Notes under the pieces: generated by a model
The model's database searches: none
Told to the model about the DNA's origin: nothing
The model's input: the letters and a program-made list of their open reading frames with translations, nothing else
Shown here: one piece after another, positions 1-8,352 of the stretch
Numbering within the stretch: position 1 is the stretch's first letter
How the letters are laid out: each line of letters starts with the position of its first letter
Origin: Hydrocarboniphaga effusa AP103
GTDB taxonomy: Bacteria; Pseudomonadota; Gammaproteobacteria; Nevskiales; Nevskiaceae
DNA length: 64,000 bases
NCBI RefSeq assembly: GCF_000271305.1
Contig: NZ_AKGD01000001.1
Coordinates: 1,984,001-2,048,000 of the forward strand
Direction: 5' to 3'
Program-made: the position numbers and the translations under genes

Positions 1-127
1 GCACGTCCCGCACGAGCTTGTATTGCTCGCCTTCCTTGAAAGCGGGAGTTTCCGCCAAGCCCGGCAAGCTCATCAGGGAAAGGCCGGCGAACACGCTGGC
101 GAGCAGCAGGCGCATGGAAAAACGCAT
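1..127 (-). CDS. dsbA: Thiol:disulfide interchange protein DsbA, N-terminal part (cut by window edge)
   Basis: Only the first 42 codons lie in the window; the rest runs off the left edge. The translation opens with MRFSMRLLLASVFAGLSL, a typical signal peptide ending near LPGLAE, followed by FKEGEQYKLVRDV, which resembles the start of mature DsbA proteins. DsbA is the periplasmic oxidase that introduces disulfide bonds; its CxxC motif would lie outside the window. The gene starts 35 bases after the cytochrome c4 stop on the same strand, and dsbA next to cytochrome c4 and engB is a familiar order in pseudomonads and xanthomonads. A second in-frame ATG at 115 could also start it. The call rests on context and a short N-terminus, so another thioredoxin-fold protein is possible. 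Confidence 0.7.
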   Translation of the reverse strand, partial: MRFSMRLLLASVFAGLSLMSLPGLAETPAFKEGEQYKLVRDV

Positions 128-162
128 GGATGAAGTCTCGATGAGGCCCCAACAGCCCGTTG

Positions 163-795
163 CTATTGGACGCCGGTGATGTAGGACGCCAGCGCCTGGA
201 TCTCGTCATCGGTGAGCTTGGACGCCACGGCGGCCATCATCTGACCGGTGGGACCGACCTTGCGTTCCCCGGCCCGGTAGGCCGTGAGCTGCTTGGCAGT
301 GTACTTGGCGTGCTGCGAGCCGATACGCGGATAACCAGCGGCCGGGTTGCCCGCGCCCTTGGGGCCATGGCAGCTGGCGCAGGCCGGAATGCCGCGAGCG
401 GCGTCACCGGCGCGGAACAGCGGCTCGGCCACGGCGACCGCGTCCTTGCTGCCGGCGGCGGGCGTGGATTTCTGCTGTGAGAAGTAGGCCGAGATGTCGG
501 CGATGTCGGCATCCGACAGCGGAGCGGCCTGTGCGGTCATCACCGGGTCCTTGCGCTCGCCCGACTTGAAGGCCTTGAGCTGGTGCGCAATGTAGTTGGA
601 ACCCTGGCCGGCCAGCTTGGGCCAATCCGGCATCGCGCTGTTACCGCCGGGTCCATGGCAGGCGACGCAAGCTGCGGCCTTGGTGGCGCCGGCGGTGGCA
701 TCTCCCTGGGTAAAGGGATCTTTGGATCCCGCTTCCTGGGCAGACGCCGAAGCAAATGGGGCGACGAGAACCAGCGCCATCAAAAGGCGTTTCAT
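163..795 (-). CDS. Dihaem cytochrome c4
   Basis: The protein is about 210 residues, with a signal peptide (MKRLLMALVLVAPFASASA) and two similar cytochrome c domains, each with one haem-binding CxxCH: CVACH in the first half and CASCH in the second. Two repeated class I domains of this size are the hallmark of periplasmic cytochrome c4, which passes electrons to terminal oxidases. The frame opens with a GTG at 804, but GGGAG at 805-809 touches that codon and is well spaced from the ATG at 795, so I chose 795. It precedes dsbA on the same strand and diverges from engB. Family identification is firm; the redox partner is inference. Confidence 0.92.
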   Translation of the reverse strand: MKRLLMALVLVAPFASASAQEAGSKDPFTQGDATAGATKAAACVACHGPGGNSAMPDWPKLAGQGSNYIAHQLKAFKSGERKDPVMTAQAAPLSDADIADISAYFSQQKSTPAAGSKDAVAVAEPLFRAGDAARGIPACASCHGPKGAGNPAAGYPRIGSQHAKYTAKQLTAYRAGERKVGPTGQMMAAVASKLTDDEIQALASYITGVQ

Positions 796-952
796 CAACA
801 GCACTCCCAGTAGGCAAACTCGGTAGGCAACGGTGGCGATCGTCCGGCATCTGACGTTGCCGGTGAAATCGCAGGCGGCGCTGGGCGTCGAGTAGCACGA
901 CGCAAGCTAACCGGATAATTTGGCGGCGTAATTCTACACTCCGACTTGCTCA

Positions 953-1588
953 ATGCAGAATCCCTTTTCCCAGGCTCAGTTCCTGCTCTCCTGCGCGCAG
1001 CTCACGCAGCTGCCCGACGACGAGCATCCCGAGGTCGCCTTCGCGGGTCGATCCAACTCCGGCAAATCGAGTGCCCTGAACGCCTTGTGCGGCCGCCATT
1101 CGCTCGCCCGGGTCAGTAAGACGCCCGGGCGTACCCAGCTCATCAACCTGTTCGGGATCAACGACGGCTCGCGTCTGGCCGACCTGCCGGGCTATGGCTA
1201 CGCCTCGGTTCCGAACCCGGTCCGTGCGAGCTGGGGCCGGCTGATCGGCGGCTACGTCGAGAAGCGCAGGAACCTGCGCGGACTGTTCCTGATCATGGAT
1301 TGCCGCCACCCGCTGACCGATTACGACAAGCAGATGCTGGCCTGGACGGTCAGCGCCGGCCGCGACTGCCACGTCCTGCTGACCAAGGCCGACAAGCTCG
1401 GCTACGGGGCGTCCAAGGCCACGCTGCTGGCGACCCGCAAGGGGCTCAAGGAACTCGGCAGCCAGGCGACGATCCAGCTGTTCTCGTCCAGCAGCCACCA
1501 GGGGCTCGACGAGGCGCGTGAACGTTTGCAGTCGATGCTCGACGGAGTGGTGCCGGGTGCGAGCGCGGTCGAAGCACCGGTCGCCTGA
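953..1588 (+). CDS. engB: Ribosome biogenesis GTPase EngB (YihA/YsxC)
   Basis: A 211-residue TRAFAC GTPase. Visible motifs are G1 GRSNSGKSS near residue 32, the KTPGRTQ switch region (G2), DLPGYGYA (G3), TKADK (G4) and a C-terminal SSSS-containing G5 region. EngB assists late assembly of the large ribosomal subunit. No Shine-Dalgarno is visible before the ATG, and a -10-like TACACT at 935-940 would put the transcript start only a few bases upstream, so the mRNA may be nearly leaderless (inference). As in Escherichia coli and Pseudomonas, engB sits beside polA with a small-RNA locus between them; here engB and polA converge. Confidence 0.95.
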   Translation: MQNPFSQAQFLLSCAQLTQLPDDEHPEVAFAGRSNSGKSSALNALCGRHSLARVSKTPGRTQLINLFGINDGSRLADLPGYGYASVPNPVRASWGRLIGGYVEKRRNLRGLFLIMDCRHPLTDYDKQMLAWTVSAGRDCHVLLTKADKLGYGASKATLLATRKGLKELGSQATIQLFSSSSHQGLDEARERLQSMLDGVVPGASAVEAPVA

Positions 1589-1680
1589 GCGCATCAGCGT
1601 ATGGGTTTTGGGATCAAACTGAACAATTGAGGCCCGCATCGGTCAATTGCCGAATATGGCCGGAGATTCAGAAGGATTCT

Positions 1681-1801
1681 GAAAAGAAAATGCCCCGTGA
1701 GCCGGGGGGAGACTCACGGGGCAACAAGCTCCGGCTTGGGGGATGCCGGACCCGCCCAGGGAGTAGAGGCGGGGAGCGTGAAAAGGGAGAGATTCACGCT
1801 C
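1681..1801 (-). ncRNA. Predicted small RNA with four C-rich hairpin loops (sX13/Spot 42-like locus)
   Basis: On the minus strand, three hairpins stand back to back: stem 1801-1793/1782-1774 (9 bp), stem 1773-1768/1756-1751 (6 bp) and stem 1750-1745/1735-1730 (6 bp). After a short linker comes an 11-bp terminator stem (1723-1713/1701-1691) followed by TTTTCTTTTC. The loops read TCTCTCCCTT, TCTACTCCCTG, ATCCCCCAA and TCTCCCCCCGG, so each presents UCCC, complementary to Shine-Dalgarno GGGA/GGAG. A weak promoter (TCTAAG at 1812-1807) places the start at the first stem, giving about 120 nt. Position beside polA matches Spot 42 (spf) in E. coli and ErsA in Pseudomonas; C-rich loops recall sX13 of Xanthomonas. 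Structure is read from the sequence; function is inference. Confidence 0.72.
1691..1723 (-). terminator. Rho-independent terminator of the small RNA (and possibly polA)
   Basis: A perfect 11-bp stem (TGCCCCGTGAG with CTCACGGGGCA) closes an 11-base loop and, on the minus strand, is followed by TTTTCTTTTC at 1690-1681. It ends the predicted small RNA and would also stop polA read-through from the right. Confidence 0.8.
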
Positions 1802-1806
1802 GCAGT

Positions 1807-1835
1807 CTTAGAGGACAGGCCTGATCGAAAGTTCA
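1807..1835 (-). promoter_or_regulatory. Candidate promoter of the small RNA
   Basis: Minus-strand TCTAAG (1812-1807) matches four of six -10 positions. The -35 region 17-18 bases upstream (TGAACT/GTGAAC near 1835) is weak. Its main support is that the predicted start falls on the first base of hairpin 1. Confidence 0.35.
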
Positions 1836-1850
1836 CGCCGGTTTCCCGTT

Positions 1851-1862
1851 TTTTCGCGAAAA
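1851..1862. promoter_or_regulatory. 12-bp perfect palindrome upstream of the small RNA promoter
   Basis: TTTTCGCGAAAA is perfectly symmetric and lies about 50-60 bases upstream of the predicted small RNA start, a usual place for an activator site. No regulator is identified. Confidence 0.3.
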
Positions 1863-1975
1863 CCGTAAGGGGTTTCGCGGCGCTTTCTTTAAATTGCTGA
1901 TTCGCTTGGTTTTCTTATTATTGTGTCGAGCGCCTGTCGAAGCTTCACGACCGACGAACGGTCGTACGAAGACCT

Positions 1976-4789
1976 TCAGCCGGTCGAGCGCGCATGCCCG
2001 TGCGGCTGATGCGCCTCGTCCCAGTTTCCAGCCAGGCCGAAGTCGGCCACCAGCGGAACCGCGAGCGGGGCGATTCGCACCATGTGGTCGGCGATGGTCT
2101 GCGCTTTCTCGCGCAGCAGGGCCTCGGGGCCTTCGAAGACCAGCTCGTCGTGCACCTGCATGATCATGCTGATCCCGGGCGCGTTGGCGTCCAGCCAGGC
2201 CTGCAGGTCGATCATCGCCTTCTTGATCAGGTCGGCCGCCGTGCCCTGCAGCGGGGCGTTGATCGCGGTGCGCTCGGCGTACTGGCGCAGGCCCTGGTTG
2301 CGGGCGTTGATGTTGGGCAGGTACAGCCGACGCCCGAACAGGGTCTCGACGTAGCCGCGCGAGCGCGCCGCCGAACGCGTGTCGTCCATGAACTGCTTGA
2401 CGCCCGGATAGCGGCCGAAGAAGCGCTCGATGTATTCGCCGGCCTCGTTGCGGCCGATGCCGAGCTGGCGCGCGAGTCCGAACGCCGACATGCCGTAGAT
2501 GAGCCCGAAGTTGATCGCCTTGGCGGCGCGGCGCTCGTCGCTGCCGACTTTTTCGAGCGGCAGGCCGAAGACTTCGGCGGCGGTGGCCTGGTGCACGTCG
2601 AGGTTCTGCCGGAACGCCTCCCGCAGGCGCTCGTCACCCGAGAAATGCGCCATCAGCCGCAGCTCGATCTGCGAATAGTCGACCGCGAGCAGCGTATTGC
2701 CGGGTTCGGCGATGAAGGCCTGGCGGATGCGCCGGCCTTCGGCCGTGCGGATCGGAATGTTCTGCAGGTTCGGCTCTTGCGACGACAGCCGGCCGGTGGC
2801 GGCCACCGCCTGGTGATAGCTCGTGTGGATGCGGCCAGTGCGCGGATTGATCGCCGCCGGCAGCTGCTCGGCGTAGGTGCTGCGCAGCTTCTGCATCGCC
2901 CGCCAGTCGAGGATCAGGCGCGGCAGCGGGTGCTGGGCCGCGAGCTGCTCGAGGGTGTCTTCGGCCGTCGACGGATCGCCCTTGGGCGTCTTGGCGAGCA
3001 CCGGCAGCTGGAATTTCTCGTAGAGCAGGGCCTGCAACTGCTTCGGCGAGCCGAGGTTGAATTCGCCCTCGGCGACGACGAAGGCCTGCGCCTGCAGCTC
3101 GTCCATGCGCTGCGCGAGCTCGGCGCTGATCTTGCGCAACAACGGCGCATCGACCTTCACGCCGCGACGCTCGATGCGCGCGAGCACCGGCACCAGCGGC
3201 ATTTCGATTTCGTGGAAGACCTTGGCGAGCACCGGCTCGGCCTCCAGCTTCGGATACAGCGTCTCGTGCAGGCGCAGCGTGATGTCGGCGTCCTCGGCCG
3301 AATACTCGGTGGCCTTGTCGAGCGCGACCTGGTTGAAGGTCAGCTGGTTCTTGCCCTTGCCGGCGACGTCGGCGAACTGGATCGTCTTGTGGCCGAGGTA
3401 CTTGTCGGCCAGGGTATCCATGTCGTGGCGATTGCCGGCCGCATCGAGCACGTAGCTTTCGAGCATGGTGTCGAAGCGCAGGTTGCGCACTTCGATGCCG
3501 TAGCGCGCGAGCACGTTGATGTCGTACTTGCCGTGCTGCGCGAGCTTGGGCTTGCTCTGGTCTTCGAGCAGCGGCTTCACGCGTGCGATGACGTGCTGCA
3601 GCGGCAGCTGCTCGGGCGCGCCGAGATAGTTATGCGCGAGCGGCACGTACCAGCCGCTGCCCGATTCGACCGAGAACGCCAGTCCGACGAGGCCGGCCTG
3701 GTTCGCATCGAGCGCATCGGTTTCGGTGTCGAAGCAGATCAAGCCGGCTCGTTCGAGACAGCCGATCATGCGATCGAGCTCGGCCTCGTCGACCACGCAG
3801 ATGGCGTCGGTCGGCTTGGACACGGTGCCGATGTCGGCCGCGTTCGCGCCGACCGCGGCGAGCGATTCGGGCGCCGCGCTTTCGAGTTCGGCGCCGGCCT
3901 CGGTCGCGGGTCCGGCCGCCGGCTTGCCACCTTCGAGCTCTTCGCGCCAGCGATGGAATTCGAGCTTGCGATACAGCGCGACGAGCTGCTCGACGTCGCG
4001 CTCGCCGGGCACGAGCTCATCGAGCTGCACGGGCAGCTCGACGTCGCAGATGATCGTCGCGAGCCGATGCGAGAGCGGCAGGATGTCGAGCGCCGCGCGC
4101 AGCTTTTCGCCGATCTTGCCGCCGATTTCGCCAGAGCGATCGCGTATCGCGTCGAGCGAGCCGAATTCGGTGAGCCACTTCGCCGCGGTCTTCGGGCCCA
4201 CACCCGGAACGCCCGGAATGTTATCGACGGTGTCGCCGACGAGCGCGAGGTAATCGATGATGCGCTCGGGCGGCACGCCGAACTTCTCGATCACGCCGGC
4301 GCGGTCCATGCGCCTGTTCTTCATCGTGTCGAGCAGGTGCACGTGCTCGTCGACGAGCTGCGCCATGTCCTTGTCGCTGGTGACGATCAGCACCGGCAGG
4401 CCACGCTCGCGGCCCTGTCTGGTCAGCGTGCCGATGACATCGTCGGCTTCCACGCCATCGACGACGAGCAACGGAAAACCGAGCGCCTTGATGACCGCGA
4501 CGACGTCCGGATACTGCGCCGAGAGTTCGGCCGGCGTTTCATCGCGATTGGCCTTGTAGTCGGCGTACAGCTCGTTGCGGAACACCGGGCCGCTCGGATC
4601 GAACACCACGCAGATGCGCTGCGGCTCGTATTCGCGGCACAGGCGCTTGAGCATGTTGACGATGCCGTAGACCGCGCCGGTCGGTTCGCCGCGCGAATTG
4701 CTCAGCGGCGGCAGCGCGTGGAAGGCGCGAAACAGCCAGCTCGAACCGTCGATCAGGATCAACGGATGCTCGGCGGCGGTCTCAGCCAT
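1976..4789 (-). CDS. polA: DNA polymerase I
   Basis: A 937-residue, three-domain Pol I. The 5' nuclease domain fills roughly residues 1-290 (VDGVEADD near 110). The 3'-5' exonuclease domain keeps all three metal motifs: DTETDAL, the Exo II KYD motif and YSAEDAD, so proofreading should be active. The polymerase domain shows motif A (VDYSQIELR), the O-helix (RRAAKAINFGLIYGMS) and motif C (QVHDELVFE). It replaces RNA primers and fills repair gaps. Its ATG overlaps the end of lysA by 8 bases, so the two are probably translationally coupled. A 7-bp inverted repeat at 1947-1965 follows the stop but lacks a T-run. Length is normal for the family. Confidence 0.97.
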   Translation of the reverse strand: MAETAAEHPLILIDGSSWLFRAFHALPPLSNSRGEPTGAVYGIVNMLKRLCREYEPQRICVVFDPSGPVFRNELYADYKANRDETPAELSAQYPDVVAVIKALGFPLLVVDGVEADDVIGTLTRQGRERGLPVLIVTSDKDMAQLVDEHVHLLDTMKNRRMDRAGVIEKFGVPPERIIDYLALVGDTVDNIPGVPGVGPKTAAKWLTEFGSLDAIRDRSGEIGGKIGEKLRAALDILPLSHRLATIICDVELPVQLDELVPGERDVEQLVALYRKLEFHRWREELEGGKPAAGPATEAGAELESAAPESLAAVGANAADIGTVSKPTDAICVVDEAELDRMIGCLERAGLICFDTETDALDANQAGLVGLAFSVESGSGWYVPLAHNYLGAPEQLPLQHVIARVKPLLEDQSKPKLAQHGKYDINVLARYGIEVRNLRFDTMLESYVLDAAGNRHDMDTLADKYLGHKTIQFADVAGKGKNQLTFNQVALDKATEYSAEDADITLRLHETLYPKLEAEPVLAKVFHEIEMPLVPVLARIERRGVKVDAPLLRKISAELAQRMDELQAQAFVVAEGEFNLGSPKQLQALLYEKFQLPVLAKTPKGDPSTAEDTLEQLAAQHPLPRLILDWRAMQKLRSTYAEQLPAAINPRTGRIHTSYHQAVAATGRLSSQEPNLQNIPIRTAEGRRIRQAFIAEPGNTLLAVDYSQIELRLMAHFSGDERLREAFRQNLDVHQATAAEVFGLPLEKVGSDERRAAKAINFGLIYGMSAFGLARQLGIGRNEAGEYIERFFGRYPGVKQFMDDTRSAARSRGYVETLFGRRLYLPNINARNQGLRQYAERTAINAPLQGTAADLIKKAMIDLQAWLDANAPGISMIMQVHDELVFEGPEALLREKAQTIADHMVRIAPLAVPLVADFGLAGNWDEAHQPHGHARSTG

Positions 4790-6041
4790 GTCGGCGTTCC
4801 AATAAGCGTTCGTTGCGGATCAGGTCGTCGAAGCTCTCGCGCGTGCGGATCAGGTGCACGCGATCGCCGTCGACCATGATCTCGGCCGCGCGGCCGCGCG
4901 TGTTGTAGTTCGAGCTCATGACGAAGCCGTAGGCGCCGGCGGTCTTCACCGCGAGCAGATCGCCGGCTTCGAGCGCGAGTTCGCGCTCCTTGCCGATCCA
5001 GTCGCCCGATTCGCAGACCGGGCCGACGAGGTCGTAATTCAGCGGCTTCGCACCCGATTTTTCACGTAGCGGCACGATGTCCATCCAGGCCTGATACAGC
5101 GCCGGACGCAGCAGATCGTTCATCGCCGCATCGATGACCGCGAAGTTCTTTTCTTCGGTCTGCTTGAGCAGCTCGACGCGCGTGAGCAGCACGCCGGCGG
5201 CGCCCGCGATCGCGCGGCCCGGCTCGGTGTGAACCGCCAGGCCGCGCCCCGCGAGCTTCGGCAGGATCGCCGCGGCCCAGCTCGCGGGTTCGAGCGGCTG
5301 TTCGTCGCGGTAGCGCACGCCGAGGCCGCCGCCGACGTCGATGTGTTCGAATTCGATACCGGCCTTCTCGAGCTTGTCGACGAGCGCGAGCACGCGATCG
5401 AGCGCATCGAGATACGGCGCCACATCGAGCAGCTGCGAGCCGATGTGGCTCGCGATGCCGACGATGCGCAGGCCGCCCATGTTCGCGGCTTCGCGATACA
5501 GGCGTTCGGCCGTGACCAGATCGACGCCGAACTTGTTCTGCTTGAGGCCGGTGGAAATGTACGGATGCGTCTTGGCATCGACGTCCGGGTTCACGCGCAG
5601 CGCGATGTCCGCTCGCTTGCCGAGCGAACGCGCGATCGTGTCGAGCTGACGCAGCTCGGCTTCGGATTCGACGTTGAAGCAGCCGATGCCGGTGTCGAGC
5701 GCGAAGCGCAGCTCGTCGGCGGTCTTGCCGACGCCCGAGAACACCACTTTGGTCGGGTCACCGCCGGCCTTGAGCACGCGGCGCAGTTCGCCGGCCGAGA
5801 CGATGTCGAAGCCGCTGCCCAGGCGCGCCAGCACCTGCAGCACTGCGACATTCGAATTCGCCTTGACCGCGTAGCAGACCTGATGCGGGATGCTGGCGAG
5901 CGCCTCGTCGAACGCGCGATATTGCTGCTCGAGCGCGGCGCGCGAATAGACATAAGTCGGCGTGCCATGCTGTTCGGCAATGCTCGAGAGCGGAACGTTC
6001 TCGGCGTAGAGCTCGCCGTTTTGATACTCGAAATGGGTCAC
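4782..6041 (-). CDS. lysA: Diaminopimelate decarboxylase
   Basis: A 419-residue fold-type III PLP enzyme that converts meso-diaminopimelate to lysine. The pyridoxal lysine lies in YAVKANSN near residue 60. The glycine-rich phosphate-binding stretch HIDVGGGLGVRY and the C-terminal GPVCESGDWIGKER and GAYGFVMSSNYN motifs are typical of LysA and distinguish it from ornithine or arginine decarboxylases. The start is a GTG, giving MTHFEYQNGELYAENV, the usual LysA beginning. It lies 20 bases after lptM and overlaps polA, so lptM-lysA-polA looks like one operon; lptM (yifL)-lysA adjacency is common in gammaproteobacteria. Confidence 0.96.
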   Translation of the reverse strand: MTHFEYQNGELYAENVPLSSIAEQHGTPTYVYSRAALEQQYRAFDEALASIPHQVCYAVKANSNVAVLQVLARLGSGFDIVSAGELRRVLKAGGDPTKVVFSGVGKTADELRFALDTGIGCFNVESEAELRQLDTIARSLGKRADIALRVNPDVDAKTHPYISTGLKQNKFGVDLVTAERLYREAANMGGLRIVGIASHIGSQLLDVAPYLDALDRVLALVDKLEKAGIEFEHIDVGGGLGVRYRDEQPLEPASWAAAILPKLAGRGLAVHTEPGRAIAGAAGVLLTRVELLKQTEEKNFAVIDAAMNDLLRPALYQAWMDIVPLREKSGAKPLNYDLVGPVCESGDWIGKERELALEAGDLLAVKTAGAYGFVMSSNYNTRGRAAEIMVDGDRVHLIRTRESFDDLIRNERLLERRHG

Positions 6042-6061
6042 GTTGTTTTGGCGGATGATCG

Positions 6062-6325
6062 TTAGGGCGTCGCTGGAGCGTCGGTTGTTGGGGTGTTGGC
6101 GGGCGTCGCTTCGTCGGTCGACGGTTCGGTCGAAGCAGGTTCCGGCTGCTGGGCGTTCGGCTTGCCTTGCACGCGTTCCTTGTTGCGCTGGCTCGGCGGC
6201 TTCTCGCTTTCGGGAACCTCGCCCGGCAGGTACAGCGGCCCGGTCTGGCCGCAGGCGCTCAGCACGGCGCAGAACGCGAGCAAAGGCATTGAACGGCGCG
6301 GAGCGAGGCGCGGGATAAAGCGCAT
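6062..6325 (-). CDS. lptM: Small outer-membrane lipoprotein of the LptM (YifL) family
   Basis: An 87-residue protein with a type II signal: LLAFCAVLSAC is a clear lipobox and is followed directly by GQTGPLYLPGE, the conserved signature of the family. The tail is low-complexity and rich in proline, threonine and alanine, as often seen here. LptM is known to help mature the LptDE lipopolysaccharide translocon; the same role here is by family. An internal ATG at residue 13 (MPLLAFCAV) would give a shorter signal peptide and is an alternative start. It heads the lptM-lysA-polA gene string. Confidence 0.85.
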   Translation of the reverse strand: MRFIPRLAPRRSMPLLAFCAVLSACGQTGPLYLPGEVPESEKPPSQRNKERVQGKPNAQQPEPASTEPSTDEATPANTPTTDAPATP

Positions 6326-6376
6326 ATTGTCAGCGGTGGTCTGGCGCGGGCCGCCAGTTTAGCCGTCCTTCAGTCC

Positions 6377-8269
6377 GTGGTCGTCGCCGCTGGGGTATGG
6401 GTGGGCTTGACAGGGATGTCGCAGGGGAACGTTCGCATCGTGAATCGCGGAATGACGGCGCTGGCAGCGGGTTTGGTCTGGTGGGCCGGGCAGGCGACGG
6501 CTGCACTGCAAGTTCGTGTCGAGATCGGCAAGGCAGAGGGTGGGCCGCTGCCGATGTCGGTGCGCGATCTGGTCGCGGGCTGCGTGCTCCATGCGACCGG
6601 GTCGGCGCTGCACTGCGACGATGCGGAGCTGTCGTTTCGTAGCGAGCCGGGCGGTGTGAGCCAACTTCAGGGCAGCGGCGTCTGGTCGCCGTCGAGTTGG
6701 GAAGCTCAACTCCTTCCATCGACCTTGCTGGGCGGTACTGTCGAAGGCCAGGCGCACTATCTCCGCGATAGCCGCGGTCGCGGTCAGGCCGATGCGAGCC
6801 TCAGGCTCGATGGCTTGAGCTATGAGGGCGCTTCGGGCCGCTATGCGACCGACAAGGGGTCCGTCGCCTTGGATGTTCTGGCCTTGCTCGACGGTGCGAT
6901 CGCGCGATTCGATGTGCGGCTGTCGTCTTCGGCCGGTCAGGCTTACGTCGAGCCCGTGTTCATCGATCTGGCTGCTCATCCGCTCGAGCTCTCGATCGAT
7001 GGCGTTTGGGATTCCAGCGCCCGGCTGCTACGAGATCTGAATCTGTCCGGCTCGCAGACAGATCTGATCGGCAACTTGAGTGCGCAGATCTCCGCCATAC
7101 GGGCCGCTGGGCCATTCCGCATCGAACAGGCTTCTTTGAACGCTCGGGATGTGCGGCTCGATGGGCTCGTCGCCGGCTATCTGGTGCCGTTTCTGGCCGG
7201 CACGCCCTGGGAGTCGATCAGTGCGTCCGGCTCGGCCGATCTGAAGTTCGCGGTCGCGCACAATGCCCCGGTGGCGGCCGATCTCGAATTGCGGTCCGCG
7301 ACCTTGAAGGCCGCTCAGCCGGCCAGCGCGATCGAGAATCTCGACGGCTCCGTGCACTGGGTCCGGGACGGCGACGCCGAGCCTTCTTCCTTGCGCTGGG
7401 ACGCTGCGAATTACGCGAGCTTGCCGCTGGGACCCGCAAGCCTGCGCTTCGAAGCCAGCAGGCTCGGGCTGCACCTGCTCGAGCCGATGCGCCAGCCGAT
7501 ACTCGACGGTGCACTCGTGGTGCAGCGCTTCGCACTCGCCGACGTCGGCAAGCCCTCGATGTCGGCTGATCTGGTCGCCGAGCTCGAACCGATCGAGCTC
7601 GGCGCGCTGTGCCGCGCGCTCGGCTGGCCCGAATTCGGCGGCCGGCTGTCGGGCCGTGTTCCGGGCGTGCAGCTGCGCGACGGCGAGCTGTCGCTCGACG
7701 GCGGGCTGGATGCGAAAGTCTTCGGTGGCGACGTACGCATCGGCAGCCTGCGCATGCCGGACGTGTTCGGCCGGCTGCGCAAGCTGCTCGCGGACGTGCA
7801 GCTGCGCAACCTCGATTTGCGCCAGCTCACGCAGGCGTTTTCGTTCGGGCGCATCGATGGGCACATCGACGGCGACGTGAGCGGCCTGCGCATGCTCGAC
7901 TGGCAGCCCGTGGCCTTCGACGCACGGCTCTACAGCTCACCGAACGATCCAGGTCGGCGGCGCATTTCGCAACGCGCGATCGACAATCTGTCTTCGCTCG
8001 GAGGCGGCCCGACCGGCCTGCTGTCCCGCGGCGCGCTGCGCTTTTTCGACGATTTCGGCTATCGGCGCATCGGCTGGAGCTGCAAGCTCGTCGACGGCGT
8101 CTGCCTCATGGACGGCATCGAGCCGACCGAGGACGGCGGATACGTGCTCGTCGAAGGCCGCTGGTTGCCGCGTATCGAGGTCGTCGGCTACGAGCGGCGG
8201 GTCGACTGGAACCGTTTCGTCGAGCAATTGCTCGCCGTCCGGCAGTCGCAAGGCGTCGAGATTCGCTAG
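6377..8269 (+). CDS. YdbH-like AsmA-superfamily intermembrane lipid-transport protein
   Basis: A protein of about 630 residues, largely short amphipathic beta-strands, with an N-terminal hydrophobic segment and a C-terminal region (FGGDVRIGSLRMPDVFGRL, then RRISQRAIDNLSSLGGG and the GALRFFDDFGY stretch) typical of the YdbH/AsmA-like clan. Family knowledge: YdbH, with TamB and YhdP, forms hydrophobic bridges for phospholipid movement between inner and outer membranes. The next gene carries a DUF1318 (YdbL) domain, the genetic partner of YdbH, which supports the call. It is shorter than enterobacterial YdbH (about 880). The start is uncertain: GTG at 6377, or ATG at 6416 or 6452; the last gives a plain signal sequence. 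Confidence 0.7.
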   Translation: MVVAAGVWVGLTGMSQGNVRIVNRGMTALAAGLVWWAGQATAALQVRVEIGKAEGGPLPMSVRDLVAGCVLHATGSALHCDDAELSFRSEPGGVSQLQGSGVWSPSSWEAQLLPSTLLGGTVEGQAHYLRDSRGRGQADASLRLDGLSYEGASGRYATDKGSVALDVLALLDGAIARFDVRLSSSAGQAYVEPVFIDLAAHPLELSIDGVWDSSARLLRDLNLSGSQTDLIGNLSAQISAIRAAGPFRIEQASLNARDVRLDGLVAGYLVPFLAGTPWESISASGSADLKFAVAHNAPVAADLELRSATLKAAQPASAIENLDGSVHWVRDGDAEPSSLRWDAANYASLPLGPASLRFEASRLGLHLLEPMRQPILDGALVVQRFALADVGKPSMSADLVAELEPIELGALCRALGWPEFGGRLSGRVPGVQLRDGELSLDGGLDAKVFGGDVRIGSLRMPDVFGRLRKLLADVQLRNLDLRQLTQAFSFGRIDGHIDGDVSGLRMLDWQPVAFDARLYSSPNDPGRRRISQRAIDNLSSLGGGPTGLLSRGALRFFDDFGYRRIGWSCKLVDGVCLMDGIEPTEDGGYVLVEGRWLPRIEVVGYERRVDWNRFVEQLLAVRQSQGVEIR

Positions 8270-8316
8270 AGGCTCGCCGGCATTGGGCCTCTTTAAGAAC
8301 CGATTCAGAGCTTGCC

Positions 8317-8322
8317 TATACT
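8317..8322 (+). promoter_or_regulatory. Candidate -10 box of the DUF1318 lipoprotein gene
   Basis: TATACT stands about 30 bases before the ATG at 8353. The matching -35 region is poor. It suggests the lipoprotein gene can be transcribed apart from the ydbH-like gene. Confidence 0.35.
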
Positions 8323-8352
8323 GTCGACAGACCGATCGCCAGGAGTCGCCCC

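Noticed and set aside
1624..1649. Inverted CAATTGA/TCAATTG pair after engB as a terminator
   Set aside because: Short AT-rich stem with a long loop and no T-run.
1994..4879. A 961-codon open frame on the plus strand opposite polA and lysA
   Set aside because: Mirror of the polA codon pattern in GC-rich DNA; no recognisable domain, and the polA motifs on the other strand are complete.
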